A stretch of 57,222 nucleotides of DNA from an uncultured bacterium (GCA_903835185.1 CAILLX010000008.1:1-57222), one strand, 5' to 3'; counted from the stretch's first letter, positions 37,036 to 47,397 are shown. Notes: generated by a model not told the origin, from the sequence alone. Translations and numbers: made by a program.

Positions 37036-39516
37036 TTAGCGGCAGTAACGTTTGAAGGCTTTTGTATACTCGTCATTGGCTGGGTCAATCTGGTAGGCTT
37101 TTTTTAGCTCTGACTCGCCAGAGTGGCGCTGACCGAATTTCTCAATTGAGATGAGCCCGAGGCGGTAATGTGCTTCTGCATCTGCAGGGTTAAGTTCCAG
37201 AGCCTTATTAAATAAGCTTGCTGCATCCTTATATCTCTTGTAGTGCGTTGTCTCGAGTGTTCCTGCAGTGGTGTAGAACCGTGCATCAGAAGGGTCTAGT
37301 TCAATTGCTTTTTTGAACTCGGCAGCTGCCTGGTCGAAGGACTGGCACTCACCGACAAGATATTGCCCCAGATGATAGTGAGCTACCGCGCAGGCAGGAT
37401 TGCTGCTAATGGCTGCTTCAAACTCTTTGCGTGCCTCGTCATAGCGCTTCAAGTGGCTGGATAAAACGAGACCAAGCCGGTCGTGAGCGAGCGAGTCATT
37501 AGGATTTAGACCCAGCGCTTTCTTCAGCTCCTGGTAAGCTCCTGTGTAATTGTGGTAAAGATCCGCGTACACTCTGGCAATCCCGACATAGGCTGAAGCG
37601 TTGCGTGGATCTGTCTCCAGAGCTTTGCGAAACTGCCTGTCTGCTTCGTCATATGTTTGCCTGTGGTCTATTAATAAATTTGCCAGTCCAACCCTGGCTT
37701 TGTCAAGGCTTGGGTCCAGGTCGATAGCTTTACGAAACTCATTCTCGGACTCGTCAGTTCGTCCTGGCATGCCGGACAGGAACAGCGCCAATTGCAGGTG
37801 TGCTTCGCCAACACCTGCAGCCAGTTCAATTCCTTTGCGCAGCTCACTTTCAGCGTCTTTCTGCCGGCTGGCAGAAAGTATGGTGCCAAGTTCGCTGTGC
37901 AGCTTGAAATTAGATGGATCTAGCTGAATTGCTTCTCTTAGCTCCGATTCGGACTCTTTATAGGCTGAGCGTTCCTTGAGCAGTTTGCCTAAAGCCCAGT
38001 GAGCTTCCCAGTCGCCTGAGTCGCTGGCTACTGCCTTGGCAAAGAGTTGCTCTGACTGCTCTGGGTGGCCAGCTCTCTGTTTTAACAGCCCGAGGTTAAC
38101 CAGAGCTCGCGTGTTGACTCCGTTGAGTGCGAGCGCTTTGCTGTATGCCTGCTCGGCTTGATCAGTACGGTTGAAGTTGTGCTCTTGAATGAATCCGAGA
38201 AGGTTGTGAGCCATCGAATTGTTCGGGTCTAGTGTGATTGACTGCTGAGCCTGCCGCAACGATTCGCCCACTTCGCCTGCGCACAGATAAGCGCGGGCGA
38301 GCGCTTCATGGGCCCTTGACGAGTTGGAATCGTTAAGTACCGCTCTTTTGGCAGCTTCGAGCGCTTCGGGATAACGCTTCTGAGCGTTGTAAACGTCAGC
38401 CGATACAAGATACGCCTCCACTGACGTCGGGTTGAGGCTAGAGGCCTGCTCTAGCTCATGTGTGGCGTCCCAGAGTTTGTGTTGATCAATGAGTTGGTTG
38501 GCAAGTTGCATGTGCTGGGTGTATGAAACGAGATTGGTGCCTGGCAGCATCTTGCTCTGGCTGTCGTGGCTTTCCAGCAGCTGTGGCACTGTATATGGTG
38601 CAGAGCGCGGTGCGGAGGATGGCACACTGAGAACAACACCAGGACCGGTAAAAGCGCTGGCAATGACAGGGGTTTGCATCTCGCCTTTATCGCGTAATAC
38701 GTCTGCCTGCACTTTCTCTCTCATGTAGCCAAAGACCCGGTCGACAGGGCTCTTGCCGCCTTCTTTCTTGAGCGCATCAATAAGATATCTTGTGAAATAA
38801 CTGTTCTTAAGTTGATCTGATTCCCACGAGCGTTGATCCGGAGCGCTTGACGAGATGACGAGACTGCCTATTCCTTGAGCTACTTCTTGCGTGTCGACGT
38901 TGGTTCGGGACAGCCCCTTATGTCCGCCAGCAGCTCCGGCACCGCTAAAACATGTGTCGAGTAGAAGGACTATACGGTTGGTATGGACACGTTCCTTAAT
39001 CATGCGGAGCAGCTGTCTCATCTCTATACCGGTAGCAAACAGCTTATCGACCCGAGTATCATAAGCAACGACATAATTGACTCCGCGAATGTCAGCCCCT
39101 GCAGGCGATCCATGAGTTGATAAATAAATAACTACGAGATCGTCTGGTGCGGCAGCATGTGGCAAGAATGAGTCGCCCAGCGCATCCATGATATTGACTT
39201 TAGTGGCGTCCTCGTTAGTGAGAAGCTTGACATGATCGGGAGCAAAATGCCCGGCCGCTGGGTCTGTCAAATAGTTGTAAAAATCGGTGGCATCTTTAGC
39301 CGAATATTTGAGCGTCGGTACTTTAGGATCGAAAAACTGACTGATACCGATTACTACTGCCCATTTATCAGCTACTCGCAACTCTTGCGATCCAGCTGGC
39401 GATTTGCCTGCCACAGCCATCGGCGTGCCGAGAAAACAGAGGATAAGACAAAGAGAGATTACCCCCAAGAGGCGCGGTTGCGAAGAAATATGCGTGTGAT
39501 TTTTCAAATTGTTCAT
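37036..39516 (-). CDS. Exported caspase-like (peptidase C14) protein with TPR array
   Basis: About 826 residues. A signal peptide (about 15-36) is followed by a caspase-fold domain (about 50-310) with catalytic His135 (YLSTHGSPAG) and Cys189 (LLDTCFSG), preceded by AVVIGISQF. This is the pattern of bacterial orthocaspases. The rest (about 320-826) is a long TPR array, roughly twelve units such as AIQLDPSNFKLHSELGTIL. The start is set at the ATG at 39516 because the signal follows it; 39564 would add 16 residues. No ribosome-binding site is clear. It probably cleaves or binds proteins outside the cytoplasm; the target is unknown. Confidence 0.85.
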   Translation of the reverse strand: MNNLKNHTHISSQPRLLGVISLCLILCFLGTPMAVAGKSPAGSQELRVADKWAVVIGISQFFDPKVPTLKYSAKDATDFYNYLTDPAAGHFAPDHVKLLTNEDATKVNIMDALGDSFLPHAAAPDDLVVIYLSTHGSPAGADIRGVNYVVAYDTRVDKLFATGIEMRQLLRMIKERVHTNRIVLLLDTCFSGAGAAGGHKGLSRTNVDTQEVAQGIGSLVISSSAPDQRSWESDQLKNSYFTRYLIDALKKEGGKSPVDRVFGYMREKVQADVLRDKGEMQTPVIASAFTGPGVVLSVPSSAPRSAPYTVPQLLESHDSQSKMLPGTNLVSYTQHMQLANQLIDQHKLWDATHELEQASSLNPTSVEAYLVSADVYNAQKRYPEALEAAKRAVLNDSNSSRAHEALARAYLCAGEVGESLRQAQQSITLDPNNSMAHNLLGFIQEHNFNRTDQAEQAYSKALALNGVNTRALVNLGLLKQRAGHPEQSEQLFAKAVASDSGDWEAHWALGKLLKERSAYKESESELREAIQLDPSNFKLHSELGTILSASRQKDAESELRKGIELAAGVGEAHLQLALFLSGMPGRTDESENEFRKAIDLDPSLDKARVGLANLLIDHRQTYDEADRQFRKALETDPRNASAYVGIARVYADLYHNYTGAYQELKKALGLNPNDSLAHDRLGLVLSSHLKRYDEARKEFEAAISSNPACAVAHYHLGQYLVGECQSFDQAAAEFKKAIELDPSDARFYTTAGTLETTHYKRYKDAASLFNKALELNPADAEAHYRLGLISIEKFGQRHSGESELKKAYQIDPANDEYTKAFKRYCR

Positions 39517-39698
39517 AGCAGTGGTAAATGAAAGTTGACAAGAGGTGCTGAACCAAGAGACCATTAACTCTTTTTACCCTATTCAATCTAGATTTAGGAC
39601 AGCTTGCCAGACCAGCTTCACTTTTAGTGAACGGCAGAAATGTTATTTTAGAACCAGGAGTAAATACTGCTGAATATTCTGGCAAACAATCTCTATTT

Positions 39699-40901
39699 AT
39701 GACTCAACTTCACATTCCTGCAGGAATTAACTATGAGTGCAGCGGCTGCGGCAACTGTTGCCTGGAGTGGCCGGTACCGTTGACTCCGCAGGATGTCTCC
39801 AGAATTACAAGTCTGGCGGCCGAGGATACGTTGCAATCCGGTGCGGTGCTCTTTCGCTCTCTGCGCAGAAGTGACGTCAAATTGCAGTCTTTTACTAACA
39901 CACTCGAAAAGCGCAACGATGGACGGTGCGAGTTTCTTTGCGCTGATAGCCGCTGCCTTTTGCACTCCGCCTGGGGAGCCGAGGCAAAGCCGGAGATGTG
40001 CCAGCTTTTCCCTTACACTTTCACCGAGACGCCCAGCGGCATCTATGCATCACTTAGCTTTGCAAGCAGCGGAGCTTTGTACAACTTTGGTCGGGCGCTC
40101 ACAGATCAGGCAGAGGTGCTGGAAGAGAGATGGGGGCTTTTCAAGTGCTTGTTTCCGCTCGTGCAGCTTGATTGGTCGTCTGCGCAATTAATTGATGGGC
40201 AACTTTTATCTTGGACTGCCTACTTGAACCTGGAGGAGCAGATTTTAAGTTGTATAACACAATCCGGAGCTGCTTCCCGGGTTGATCTCAAGCTGGATGA
40301 TGCTAGAAGGTTCATTGCTCAAGCTCTGCCAGCAGGTGTCGATCTTGATTGCCGCCCAAAGATTGAAGCATCGCAAACAGCTGTTGACCAGCTCCTTTTA
40401 AGAGAACTGTTTGACTTTTATCTGCCCGACAATGTCTTTGCGGAGCCTAAAAGCGATCTGAATGTAAAAGCCTTGCTTGAGCAGTTTGTGGCGCCACCGT
40501 GCAAAGTGCAGATTAATAGTGGCGGGCGCGCGTACTCCTTCAAGCAGCTGCTGGACTACCGATTGGGCAGCCTCGACGCAGAAGCTGAAGACCTGTTGTT
40601 CAGATTTGTTTATTGCCGGATCTTTTCCAAACTTTATTTTGGAGCTGGTTTTGCCAACCTGAGTTTGCTTGCTGGATTCAATCATCTGATTGTGCTTGTG
40701 TCTTTAGTGAGACTGAAAGTGAAGATGATGGCTCAAAGTCAGCAGCTGAACACACTAGGATTTTTTGCTGTGGCAGAGATAGTACGTGCCCTCGATCGCC
40801 AGCTGTCTCAGGCTGCTCTGTCGAAACAGTCGGTAGCTGTCCTGGAAGTCTTGCTTTCTAGTCCGGAGCGCATCGAGCGAATATTTGCTCTGGCTGCGTA
40901 G
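39699..40901 (+). CDS. YkgJ/FliB-like cysteine-cluster protein
   Basis: About 400 residues. The first 110 hold a CxxCxxCC cluster (YECSGCGNCCLEWPVPLT) and later Cys residues in CEFLCADSRCLLH and MCQLFPYTF, as in the YkgJ/UPF0153 family (putative Fe or Zn cluster), with FliB-like N-methyltransferases as distant relatives. The remaining 290 residues are mostly helical and not recognised. The ATG at 39699 is chosen because it places the cluster near the N-terminus. No ribosome-binding site is clear. It is divergent from the caspase-TPR gene, with about 180 bp between them. Confidence 0.7.
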   Translation: MTQLHIPAGINYECSGCGNCCLEWPVPLTPQDVSRITSLAAEDTLQSGAVLFRSLRRSDVKLQSFTNTLEKRNDGRCEFLCADSRCLLHSAWGAEAKPEMCQLFPYTFTETPSGIYASLSFASSGALYNFGRALTDQAEVLEERWGLFKCLFPLVQLDWSSAQLIDGQLLSWTAYLNLEEQILSCITQSGAASRVDLKLDDARRFIAQALPAGVDLDCRPKIEASQTAVDQLLLRELFDFYLPDNVFAEPKSDLNVKALLEQFVAPPCKVQINSGGRAYSFKQLLDYRLGSLDAEAEDLLFRFVYCRIFSKLYFGAGFANLSLLAGFNHLIVLVSLVRLKVKMMAQSQQLNTLGFFAVAEIVRALDRQLSQAALSKQSVAVLEVLLSSPERIERIFALAA

Positions 40902-41113
40902 TGCTGTTGCGTCAGACAAGTAATCCTTTTAGTCTTACTGCCACTGATGTTGCTCTCTTATTTTGGGTTTGTCCTTGCCTATTGTTTATCTCCTGCTTGA
41001 CTATTGGTGGATATCAACTTGTCTTAACCATAAATGTTTCTTTTGTTGCTCGTGTCGTTGTTATGATAATTGCTGTGTGAAGAGTACAGACAGGCTGTTA
41101 GATTGCTAAATAT

Positions 41114-42367
41114 ATGAATTCAGAAAAACCGCCACTGAAGGCAATAGGCTACCAAAAGAAACTGCTGTCCGCTGTTGCAATAGCCCTGGCTTTGGGCGTT
41201 GCTTTCTGGGCTGGGCACCAATTGTGGACAGAGGACTGGCAGCAATCCGGGGCGATTATGCCGCAGCTTTCGTCAGGACTACCCCGGACGGCTGTTCCGC
41301 CAGCAGTTTCAGGGCATGGCATCGCTTTGGGCGAGAGTTCAATTGCCGATCTAGCTGCTGACGCGGTCAAAAGTGTAGTTAATATAGACACCAGAACAAG
41401 CATTGCTATCCCTGATCTGCCTTTTCAGTTCGGCGGGCCGTTCGGCGGCTTTGAGTTCTTCTTTGGGCAAGAGATGCCTGTCCGACCTGCTCATCCGCGC
41501 CGCTTTGAGAGTCAGGGCACCGGCTCGGGTGTAATTATTCGTCCGGATGGTTACATTCTCACCAACAATCATGTTGTGCGCCAGGCTAACGAGATCAAAG
41601 TTACTCTGGCAGACAAGCGTGTGTTTAGAGGCAGGATTGTTGGTCGTGACAGCTTTACAGATCTTGCCTTAATTAAGATAGATGCCAGCGGTCTACCTGT
41701 GGCCCGTTTAGGTTCGAGCAAGCAGCTTCGCCCTGGTGACTGGGCTGTAGCAATTGGCTCTCCGCTGGGGCTGGATCATTCAGTTACACTTGGGATTATC
41801 AGCGCTCTTGGGCGCTCAGTGGCAGATCTTAAAAGTAATGTCGAGTTGATTCAAACAGATGCTGCTATTAACCCAGGCAACTCGGGCGGTCCGCTGTTAA
41901 ACATCAGAGGCGAAGTGATAGGAATTAATACAGCTATCCGCAGTGATGCTCAGAATATAGGTTTTGCCATCCCTGTTGATGTGGCAAGAGGGGTTGTCAA
42001 TGGCTTGCTTGCTCATGGGACAGTGCAGAGACCTTATGTCGGCATTTATATGCAAGAGCTGGAACCAAGGCTGGCAAAATCGCTCGGGCTGTCGGCAACT
42101 ACCAGAGGTGTCGTTGTGGCGCGAGTGGCGCCTGAAAGTCCGGCAGAGAAAGCAGGACTTACAGCCGGAGATGTTATCGAGCGTGTCGACGGACAGTCAG
42201 TTGATACAGCTAAAGTGGTGCAGAAACTGGTACGTGCTCACAAGGTGGGAGACCAGCTCAATCTGCTTGTCAGTCGTAACGGGACACTGACTGCAGTTAA
42301 TGTCAAAGTTGACGAGTATCCGCTCGACAATAAAGAAGATAAGCCCAACGATCAACAAGATGAATAA
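41114..42367 (+). CDS. htrA: HtrA/DegP-family serine protease
   Basis: 417 residues. An N-terminal membrane anchor (about 16-34) is followed by a trypsin-like domain with the triad His153 (TNNHVV), Asp183 (FTDLAL) and Ser257 (NPGNSGGPL), then one PDZ domain (about 315-400; GVVVARVAPESPAEKAGL). The layout of anchor, protease and single PDZ matches the Deg proteases of cyanobacteria and DegS, which handle misfolded envelope proteins. There is an atgaat start with no strong ribosome-binding site. It stands alone on the plus strand. Confidence 0.92.
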   Translation: MNSEKPPLKAIGYQKKLLSAVAIALALGVAFWAGHQLWTEDWQQSGAIMPQLSSGLPRTAVPPAVSGHGIALGESSIADLAADAVKSVVNIDTRTSIAIPDLPFQFGGPFGGFEFFFGQEMPVRPAHPRRFESQGTGSGVIIRPDGYILTNNHVVRQANEIKVTLADKRVFRGRIVGRDSFTDLALIKIDASGLPVARLGSSKQLRPGDWAVAIGSPLGLDHSVTLGIISALGRSVADLKSNVELIQTDAAINPGNSGGPLLNIRGEVIGINTAIRSDAQNIGFAIPVDVARGVVNGLLAHGTVQRPYVGIYMQELEPRLAKSLGLSATTRGVVVARVAPESPAEKAGLTAGDVIERVDGQSVDTAKVVQKLVRAHKVGDQLNLLVSRNGTLTAVNVKVDEYPLDNKEDKPNDQQDE

Positions 42368-42530
42368 GGCAAGCCTGTCCGAGTGCTTAGGTTGCTGTGG
42401 TAGCTGGATGACTGTTGCGGTCGATCAAGCGAAGGCAGCTTGTCATCAGTATTGCTATGCCGGCTTTGGGCTATAGTATTGCCTGTAGTCTATATCTTTG
42501 CGCCCCGACTGTTTGAGAGCTACTGCTGCC

Positions 42531-43568
42531 ATGCAACCTTGTCCTGACTGTCAAGCACTTGTTGAATCGTGGGAGGTATTCTGTCACGGTTGCGGACTGG
42601 TAATCTCGCTTGATCCGGTGCCTGTGATCTCAAGTAAGCTAGAAGCGGGCGAGCAGATGGAGCAAGCTTTTCAGGACTGGTTTACCCGGGGTAATGAAGC
42701 TCTTGCCAGCCAAGATTTCGAGACAGCTGCAGTTAGCTATCAAGAAGCTTTAAGGCGGACAGCTGCTCTGCCACAGTCGCGTGAGGCTGAGATGAAGGTG
42801 CGCACAGCATTAGCTGCCGCTCTGGAGGGCAGCTCCAAGTTAGCTGAAGCAGCCGAGCAGTATCAGGCAATTGCGCAGCGGTCTGATGATTTCAAAGAGC
42901 GGGAAGAGATGGAGTTGAGAGCGTCTGGACTTCAAGAGGCTGCAGTAGTAGACTCTTACACCCCGGTCGATACTGATTACAAAGCAGCAGCGGCTTTCGA
43001 AATTAAGGTGTTGCCGCTCTACTGTGCTTCTTGTAAGCGCCTGATGTCTGCTGCGGAACTGTACGGCTTTCGTAAAGGGCTCGTGAAAGAGTCCCGTTGT
43101 CTGTGTGGTTTTGCTGGGACGCCGCTTGTTAAGCGTACTTGCGAGCAGATTAAGATTGCCCAGGAAGAGCAGGACAGGCAAGCACGTAAGGAGAGGCTAA
43201 TCAAAGTAGCTTCCCTAGCAATTCAGCATGGCAGAAGCAAGAGGGTGGCAACAGTTTTGGCTTTTACCTTGGGCTGGCTGGGAGTGCATAAGTTTTATCT
43301 AGGAGAGTATGCCTCTGGAGCGCTCTCTCTGCTTGTGTTCTGGACCGGAGTGCCGCTTGTCTTTGCTCTTATTGAAGGTAGTCAGCTGGCAACAATGTCG
43401 TATATATCGTTTAACCTGCAATACAACACTGATCTGTTGCTCAAGCTCTTACCTGCTGAGCCTGTGCCAGATGTGCAGTCTGGTGACGACATTTTCTCCA
43501 TGAAAGTTACTGCCGATCCGGAAGATTTTGTAGATGATCTGACAGGGCAGGAGGCAGCTGGTTCATAA
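42531..43568 (+). CDS. Zinc-ribbon, TPR-like and TM2-domain protein
   Basis: About 345 residues. It opens with a zinc ribbon (CPDC...CHGC, about 4-27), continues into helical repeats (about 50-135, TPR-like, for example AVSYQEALRRT), and then a second Cys set (CASC...CLCG, about 164-192). A TM2 domain is near the C-terminus: two membrane spans with the hallmark GWLGVHKFYLGEY between them (about 245-300). A cytoplasmic sensor or adaptor anchored by the TM2 domain is the likely form. The ATG at 42531 begins directly at the first zinc ribbon. Function is unknown. Confidence 0.7.
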   Translation: MQPCPDCQALVESWEVFCHGCGLVISLDPVPVISSKLEAGEQMEQAFQDWFTRGNEALASQDFETAAVSYQEALRRTAALPQSREAEMKVRTALAAALEGSSKLAEAAEQYQAIAQRSDDFKEREEMELRASGLQEAAVVDSYTPVDTDYKAAAAFEIKVLPLYCASCKRLMSAAELYGFRKGLVKESRCLCGFAGTPLVKRTCEQIKIAQEEQDRQARKERLIKVASLAIQHGRSKRVATVLAFTLGWLGVHKFYLGEYASGALSLLVFWTGVPLVFALIEGSQLATMSYISFNLQYNTDLLLKLLPAEPVPDVQSGDDIFSMKVTADPEDFVDDLTGQEAAGS

Positions 43569-43678
43569 ACGCTGCTCTGGTTGAGAGGCAGGGTATGGAA
43601 GAGGAAGCAAAAGTTTGAGCTGGACTGCCCGATTCTAGAGATGATTATGCCAGCTTGAACGCTGGAGGTATTTAGGCG

Positions 43679-44581
43679 ATGACGAGCAAAGAAAAATTAG
43701 CCCGCTGCTGGCACGCTGTCGAGTTCACTGTTGAAAGAGAGCAGGAAGATTTAGCTTCCTGGCTGTTGATTCAGGCGGGGGCTAAAGGTTGCGAAGTGAA
43801 ACAGGCGGGTGACTCTGGTTTGACCCTGCACTGTGTATTTGCAGACGAAGAGCTCAGTGTTGGCAAGCTGGCACAGATAAAAGAGTCCTTGGACAGTTAT
43901 GGGCTGCAGGCAAGCATCGCTACATTATCTGTAAAGACAGTTGTTGAAGAGGACTGGCTACAGAAGTGGAAGCAGGGCTATAAGCAGTTTGCTGTTGGTG
44001 ACAGGCTGCTTGTTTGTCCCTCCTGGCTGAAGAGTAGTTTGAGTGCCGATGAGACTGCTGGCCGCCAACTTCTCGTCATTGAGCCGGGGATGGCGTTTGG
44101 TACAGGGTTGCATCAGACAACAAGCTTCTGCTTGCGCGCTCTTGAGCAGCATCTGTCTGGCCCTGAAATTCTTGACGTTGGAACAGGCAGCGGTATTCTG
44201 GCAATTGCTGCTGCATTGCTTGACTGTCACAGCAACATTACAGCGCTCGATGTTGATCCAGTCTCAATCCAGGTGGCTCAAGAAAATTTTGAGCTCAACT
44301 GTGTCGCCGATCGTATAAAACTGCTGCTAGGCTCAACTGAGACTGTTAACAGTCGAGTTTACAACACTGTACTCTCCAATCTGACCTGCGAAGATATTGT
44401 CGGACTCCTGAGTGACTACAGCGCATTGACAGCGCCAGGTGCGGTAGTGATCTGTGCCGGCATCCTGGCTGAGAAGCTGCCTTTGCTCCAAACTGCTTTA
44501 GTGAACTTCCCATTTTCTGAGATTGTTTGCGAGATAGAAGGACTCTGGGCTGGGCTGGTGCTCAAGAAAGCTGCCCACTAG
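43679..44581 (+). CDS. prmA: Ribosomal protein L11 methyltransferase
   Basis: 300 residues. PrmA adds methyl groups to lysines of ribosomal protein L11. An N-terminal substrate-binding region (about 1-120, with EEDWLQKWKQGYK) is followed by the SAM-dependent methyltransferase core: PGMAFGTGLHQTT, LDVGTGSGILAIAAA, and the SNLTCED segment at the catalytic face. The order and spacing match PrmA closely. ggaggt stands 9 nt before the ATG. The HAD phosphatase follows 185 bp later. Confidence 0.92.
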   Translation: MTSKEKLARCWHAVEFTVEREQEDLASWLLIQAGAKGCEVKQAGDSGLTLHCVFADEELSVGKLAQIKESLDSYGLQASIATLSVKTVVEEDWLQKWKQGYKQFAVGDRLLVCPSWLKSSLSADETAGRQLLVIEPGMAFGTGLHQTTSFCLRALEQHLSGPEILDVGTGSGILAIAAALLDCHSNITALDVDPVSIQVAQENFELNCVADRIKLLLGSTETVNSRVYNTVLSNLTCEDIVGLLSDYSALTAPGAVVICAGILAEKLPLLQTALVNFPFSEIVCEIEGLWAGLVLKKAAH

Positions 44582-44765
44582 TGGAGCGACCTGTATGCAG
44601 GCATCCTGCTTGTCTTGAGGCTTCGCTCTTTCGACAGTTCAACGTAATTGCCGTGGTTGCCCAGTCAGTGAATAAGCTCAACTTTAGCGAAGTTGCCTTG
44701 TGGAGATGTGCATTTTCGGTAAGATGTAGCTGCTGTCCAGGCGATTAGAAGACTCAGGTTTATTA

Positions 44766-45443
44766 ATGGGATGCTGCTATTCAACAATTCTTTTTGACTT
44801 CGACGGTACGCTCACTCCGTCACTGCCTCTTTGGGTAAGAGCTTTTCAATTTGCCTTCGAACAATTTGGGATCTCTCTTACTGCCGATCAGGTGATTAGC
44901 ACCTGTTTCTATCGTGCCTGGGAAGATATTGTGGCTCAATTCGAAGTGCCGTCTGTTGCTAATTTTGCCAGGTTTGTACACACCGGTCTTGATGATGCCT
45001 TTGTCGGAGCTGACCTCTTTGCTGGAGTGCGCAGTTTTCTGGATGAGTGCATTAGTTGCCGCATCAGCCTTGGCATTGTCACATCAACAAGAAAGGAGCT
45101 TGTTACTGGGTTTGTCGCAAAGCAGGGTATAGCGGAGTATTTTAAGACTATTGTTGCCGCCGAAGATATTCTTAAGTTTAAGCCTGATCCAGAGCCGGTT
45201 TTGCTGGCTCTGGATCACCTGAATAGTATTCCGCAGGAGACTATTTTGATTGGTGACTCGCATGCCGATATGGCAGCTGCAAGTGCAGCCGGCATTCATA
45301 AAGGATTGTTTCTGCCTGAAGAACACAGCTGTTTCTACAACTTCGATGAATTAAGGCAGCATCAACCCGAGATTGTGTTTCAGGAGTATTCTCAGTTGTG
45401 GATTCGACTCATGGACAAGCAAGCAGCTGCCACAGACAGGTGA
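44766..45443 (+). CDS. HAD-family hydrolase (phosphoglycolate phosphatase-like)
   Basis: 225 residues with a helical cap, so a C1-type HAD. FDFDGTLTPS holds the catalytic Asp pair near the N-terminus, TSTRKEL gives motif II, KFKPDPEPVLLAL motif III, and IGDSHADMAAASAAG motif IV. The start is ATG at 44766, close to a weak ribosome-binding site. Family members remove phosphate from glycolate, sugar or nucleotide phosphates; the substrate cannot be told. It is a second HAD beside the one at 20476-21156 and is not closely similar to it. Confidence 0.85.
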   Translation: MGCCYSTILFDFDGTLTPSLPLWVRAFQFAFEQFGISLTADQVISTCFYRAWEDIVAQFEVPSVANFARFVHTGLDDAFVGADLFAGVRSFLDECISCRISLGIVTSTRKELVTGFVAKQGIAEYFKTIVAAEDILKFKPDPEPVLLALDHLNSIPQETILIGDSHADMAAASAAGIHKGLFLPEEHSCFYNFDELRQHQPEIVFQEYSQLWIRLMDKQAAATDR

Positions 45444-45738
45444 AGCGCAGGACAACCAGCATCCTTAATCAAGTTTGACTTCAGCTCCTATAATTAGGCA
45501 GACTCATTGTGAAGCATTGGTAACAGCCGCAAAGAGATATATGCCTTAACAATTCGGTTATCTTCATCTTGGCAAGATCTAGAAATGCAACAGCTATCTT
45601 TCTTCCCGGATTCCTAAAATCTTGCTACTCAAGAGCTGGCATCATGACAACGCAAACCGTTCTACTGCGGATTCTATATAATTGGGTCCATCTTCCTGGC
45701 TTCCCGACAGTTGTCTCATCGAGACGAGGAGATATCTA

Positions 45739-47397
45739 GTGAGCATAGGTACATGCGTTTTAATGCTTCATAGCCACCTGCCCTTTTACAGAAAGGCTGG
45801 CATGTGGCCGTTTGGAGAAGAATGCTTTTATGAGTGCATGGCAGAGAGCTATATTCCACTGCTGCAGATTGTCTCTGAACTGTGGGATGAGGGGATACCA
45901 GCCAAGCTGACAATTGGTATTACGCCAATTCTGGCCGAGCAGATAGCTGATCCACATCTCAAGGCTGGCTTTAATGAATTCATAGCCGCCCGCCTGAAAG
46001 CAGCTGAAAAAGATGTAGTTCGCTTTGCGCCTGAGGGTAAAACTCCTACTCCGCATCTGCATTACCTGGCTAAGTTCTATAGGTCCTGGTTCCAGGATAT
46101 TTATAAAAACTATAACGAGCGTTGGAATCAAGATGTAATTGGTGCTTTCAAAAAGTTCCAAGATTTAGGTGCAGTGGAGATCACAACCTCTGCAGCTACA
46201 CACTGCTTCTCTCCGCTATTGTCGACAGACTCTTCATTGCACGGGCAGTTTAAGACTGGTGCTGAGGCTTACAAGCGTCATTTTGGGCGTGCTCCAAGAG
46301 GAGCATGGCTGCCTGAGTGTGCTTACCGGCAAGCAGCCGGTTCCCGACCGGCCATTGAAAAATGGCTGCATGGAGAGGGTATTAAGTACTTCTTTACCGA
46401 GTCTTTTGCTATCCAAGGTGGGCAGACTGTTGAATTGAGGCGTGACTTCGGTCCTTACCGCAGTATAGTCTATATTCCGGTGCCGCAAAGAGCCGCTACC
46501 GGGCTTGATACCTTTGAAGCCTACTGGCTCAAAGATTATCCTGTAGCTGTAATGGGACGCCATGAAAAAGCAGGTTTTCAGGTCTGGTCAGCTGCTCATG
46601 GCTATCCTGGCGACGGCAACTATCGTGAGTTTCACAAGAAGGACGACCAGTCCGGCTTACATTACTGGAAGCTAACATCTACCAAAACAGATCTGGGCGA
46701 CAAGATGCTTTACGATCCGATTCCGGCGATGGAGCGTATCAATGAGAATTCGGACCATTATGTCGGTGTTATCCAGCAGGCTCTTCTCGAACACAAGGAA
46801 GCGACAGGCAAGCCGGGGCTTGTGATGGTGAGCTTCGACACTGAACTGTTTGGTCACTGGTGGTTTGAAGGGATGACTTTCATTAAGCAGGTGGTCAAGA
46901 AGATGGCGCAGCACACAGATGTGACCATGCGTACAGCTGCTGAATATCTTGAAGCTTGCCCACCCAGAGAAGCAATCAAGCTGCCCGAGTCATCCTGGGG
47001 CAATGGTGGTCACTGGCAGGTTTGGCTTAATGATGATACCAGGTGGATGTGGCCTATTATTCATGAGTGTGAGCAGACCATGGAAGATCTGTCCCGGCAG
47101 TATAAAGATGCTGATGGTGGCTTGATTGGTCGTGCCCTCAAACAGGCGGCTCGCGAGCTCCTTCTGGTTGAGTCAAGCGATTGGCCTTTCCTTGTCACCA
47201 CTGGACAAGCCAAAGATTATGCAACTGAACGCTTTAACGATCATCACAGCAGATTTCGCGAAGTGGTTGATATGATCCGTACCGGTAAGTTTGATGAAAA
47301 TCGCCTGGCATACATAGAGGAGATGGACAATTGTTTCCCTGACATCAGCCATACATCTTTCCTTCCTGTGGAAACTGAAGTGCCGGTGTCGGCATAG
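45739..47397 (+). CDS. 1,4-alpha-glucan branching enzyme, glycoside hydrolase family 57
   Basis: About 552 residues of GH57. The catalytic nucleophile Glu193 lies in GAWLPECAYR and the acid/base Asp367 in SFDTELFGHWW, the two residues used in known GH57 branching enzymes. HSHLPFYRKAG near the N-terminus and WPFL near the end also fit. It adds alpha-1,6 branches to glycogen. The start is GTG at 45739 with gaggag at 7-nt spacing; an in-frame ATG at 45682 lacks such a site. A terminator-like hairpin follows the gene. Confidence 0.9.
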   Translation: MSIGTCVLMLHSHLPFYRKAGMWPFGEECFYECMAESYIPLLQIVSELWDEGIPAKLTIGITPILAEQIADPHLKAGFNEFIAARLKAAEKDVVRFAPEGKTPTPHLHYLAKFYRSWFQDIYKNYNERWNQDVIGAFKKFQDLGAVEITTSAATHCFSPLLSTDSSLHGQFKTGAEAYKRHFGRAPRGAWLPECAYRQAAGSRPAIEKWLHGEGIKYFFTESFAIQGGQTVELRRDFGPYRSIVYIPVPQRAATGLDTFEAYWLKDYPVAVMGRHEKAGFQVWSAAHGYPGDGNYREFHKKDDQSGLHYWKLTSTKTDLGDKMLYDPIPAMERINENSDHYVGVIQQALLEHKEATGKPGLVMVSFDTELFGHWWFEGMTFIKQVVKKMAQHTDVTMRTAAEYLEACPPREAIKLPESSWGNGGHWQVWLNDDTRWMWPIIHECEQTMEDLSRQYKDADGGLIGRALKQAARELLLVESSDWPFLVTTGQAKDYATERFNDHHSRFREVVDMIRTGKFDENRLAYIEEMDNCFPDISHTSFLPVETEVPVSA

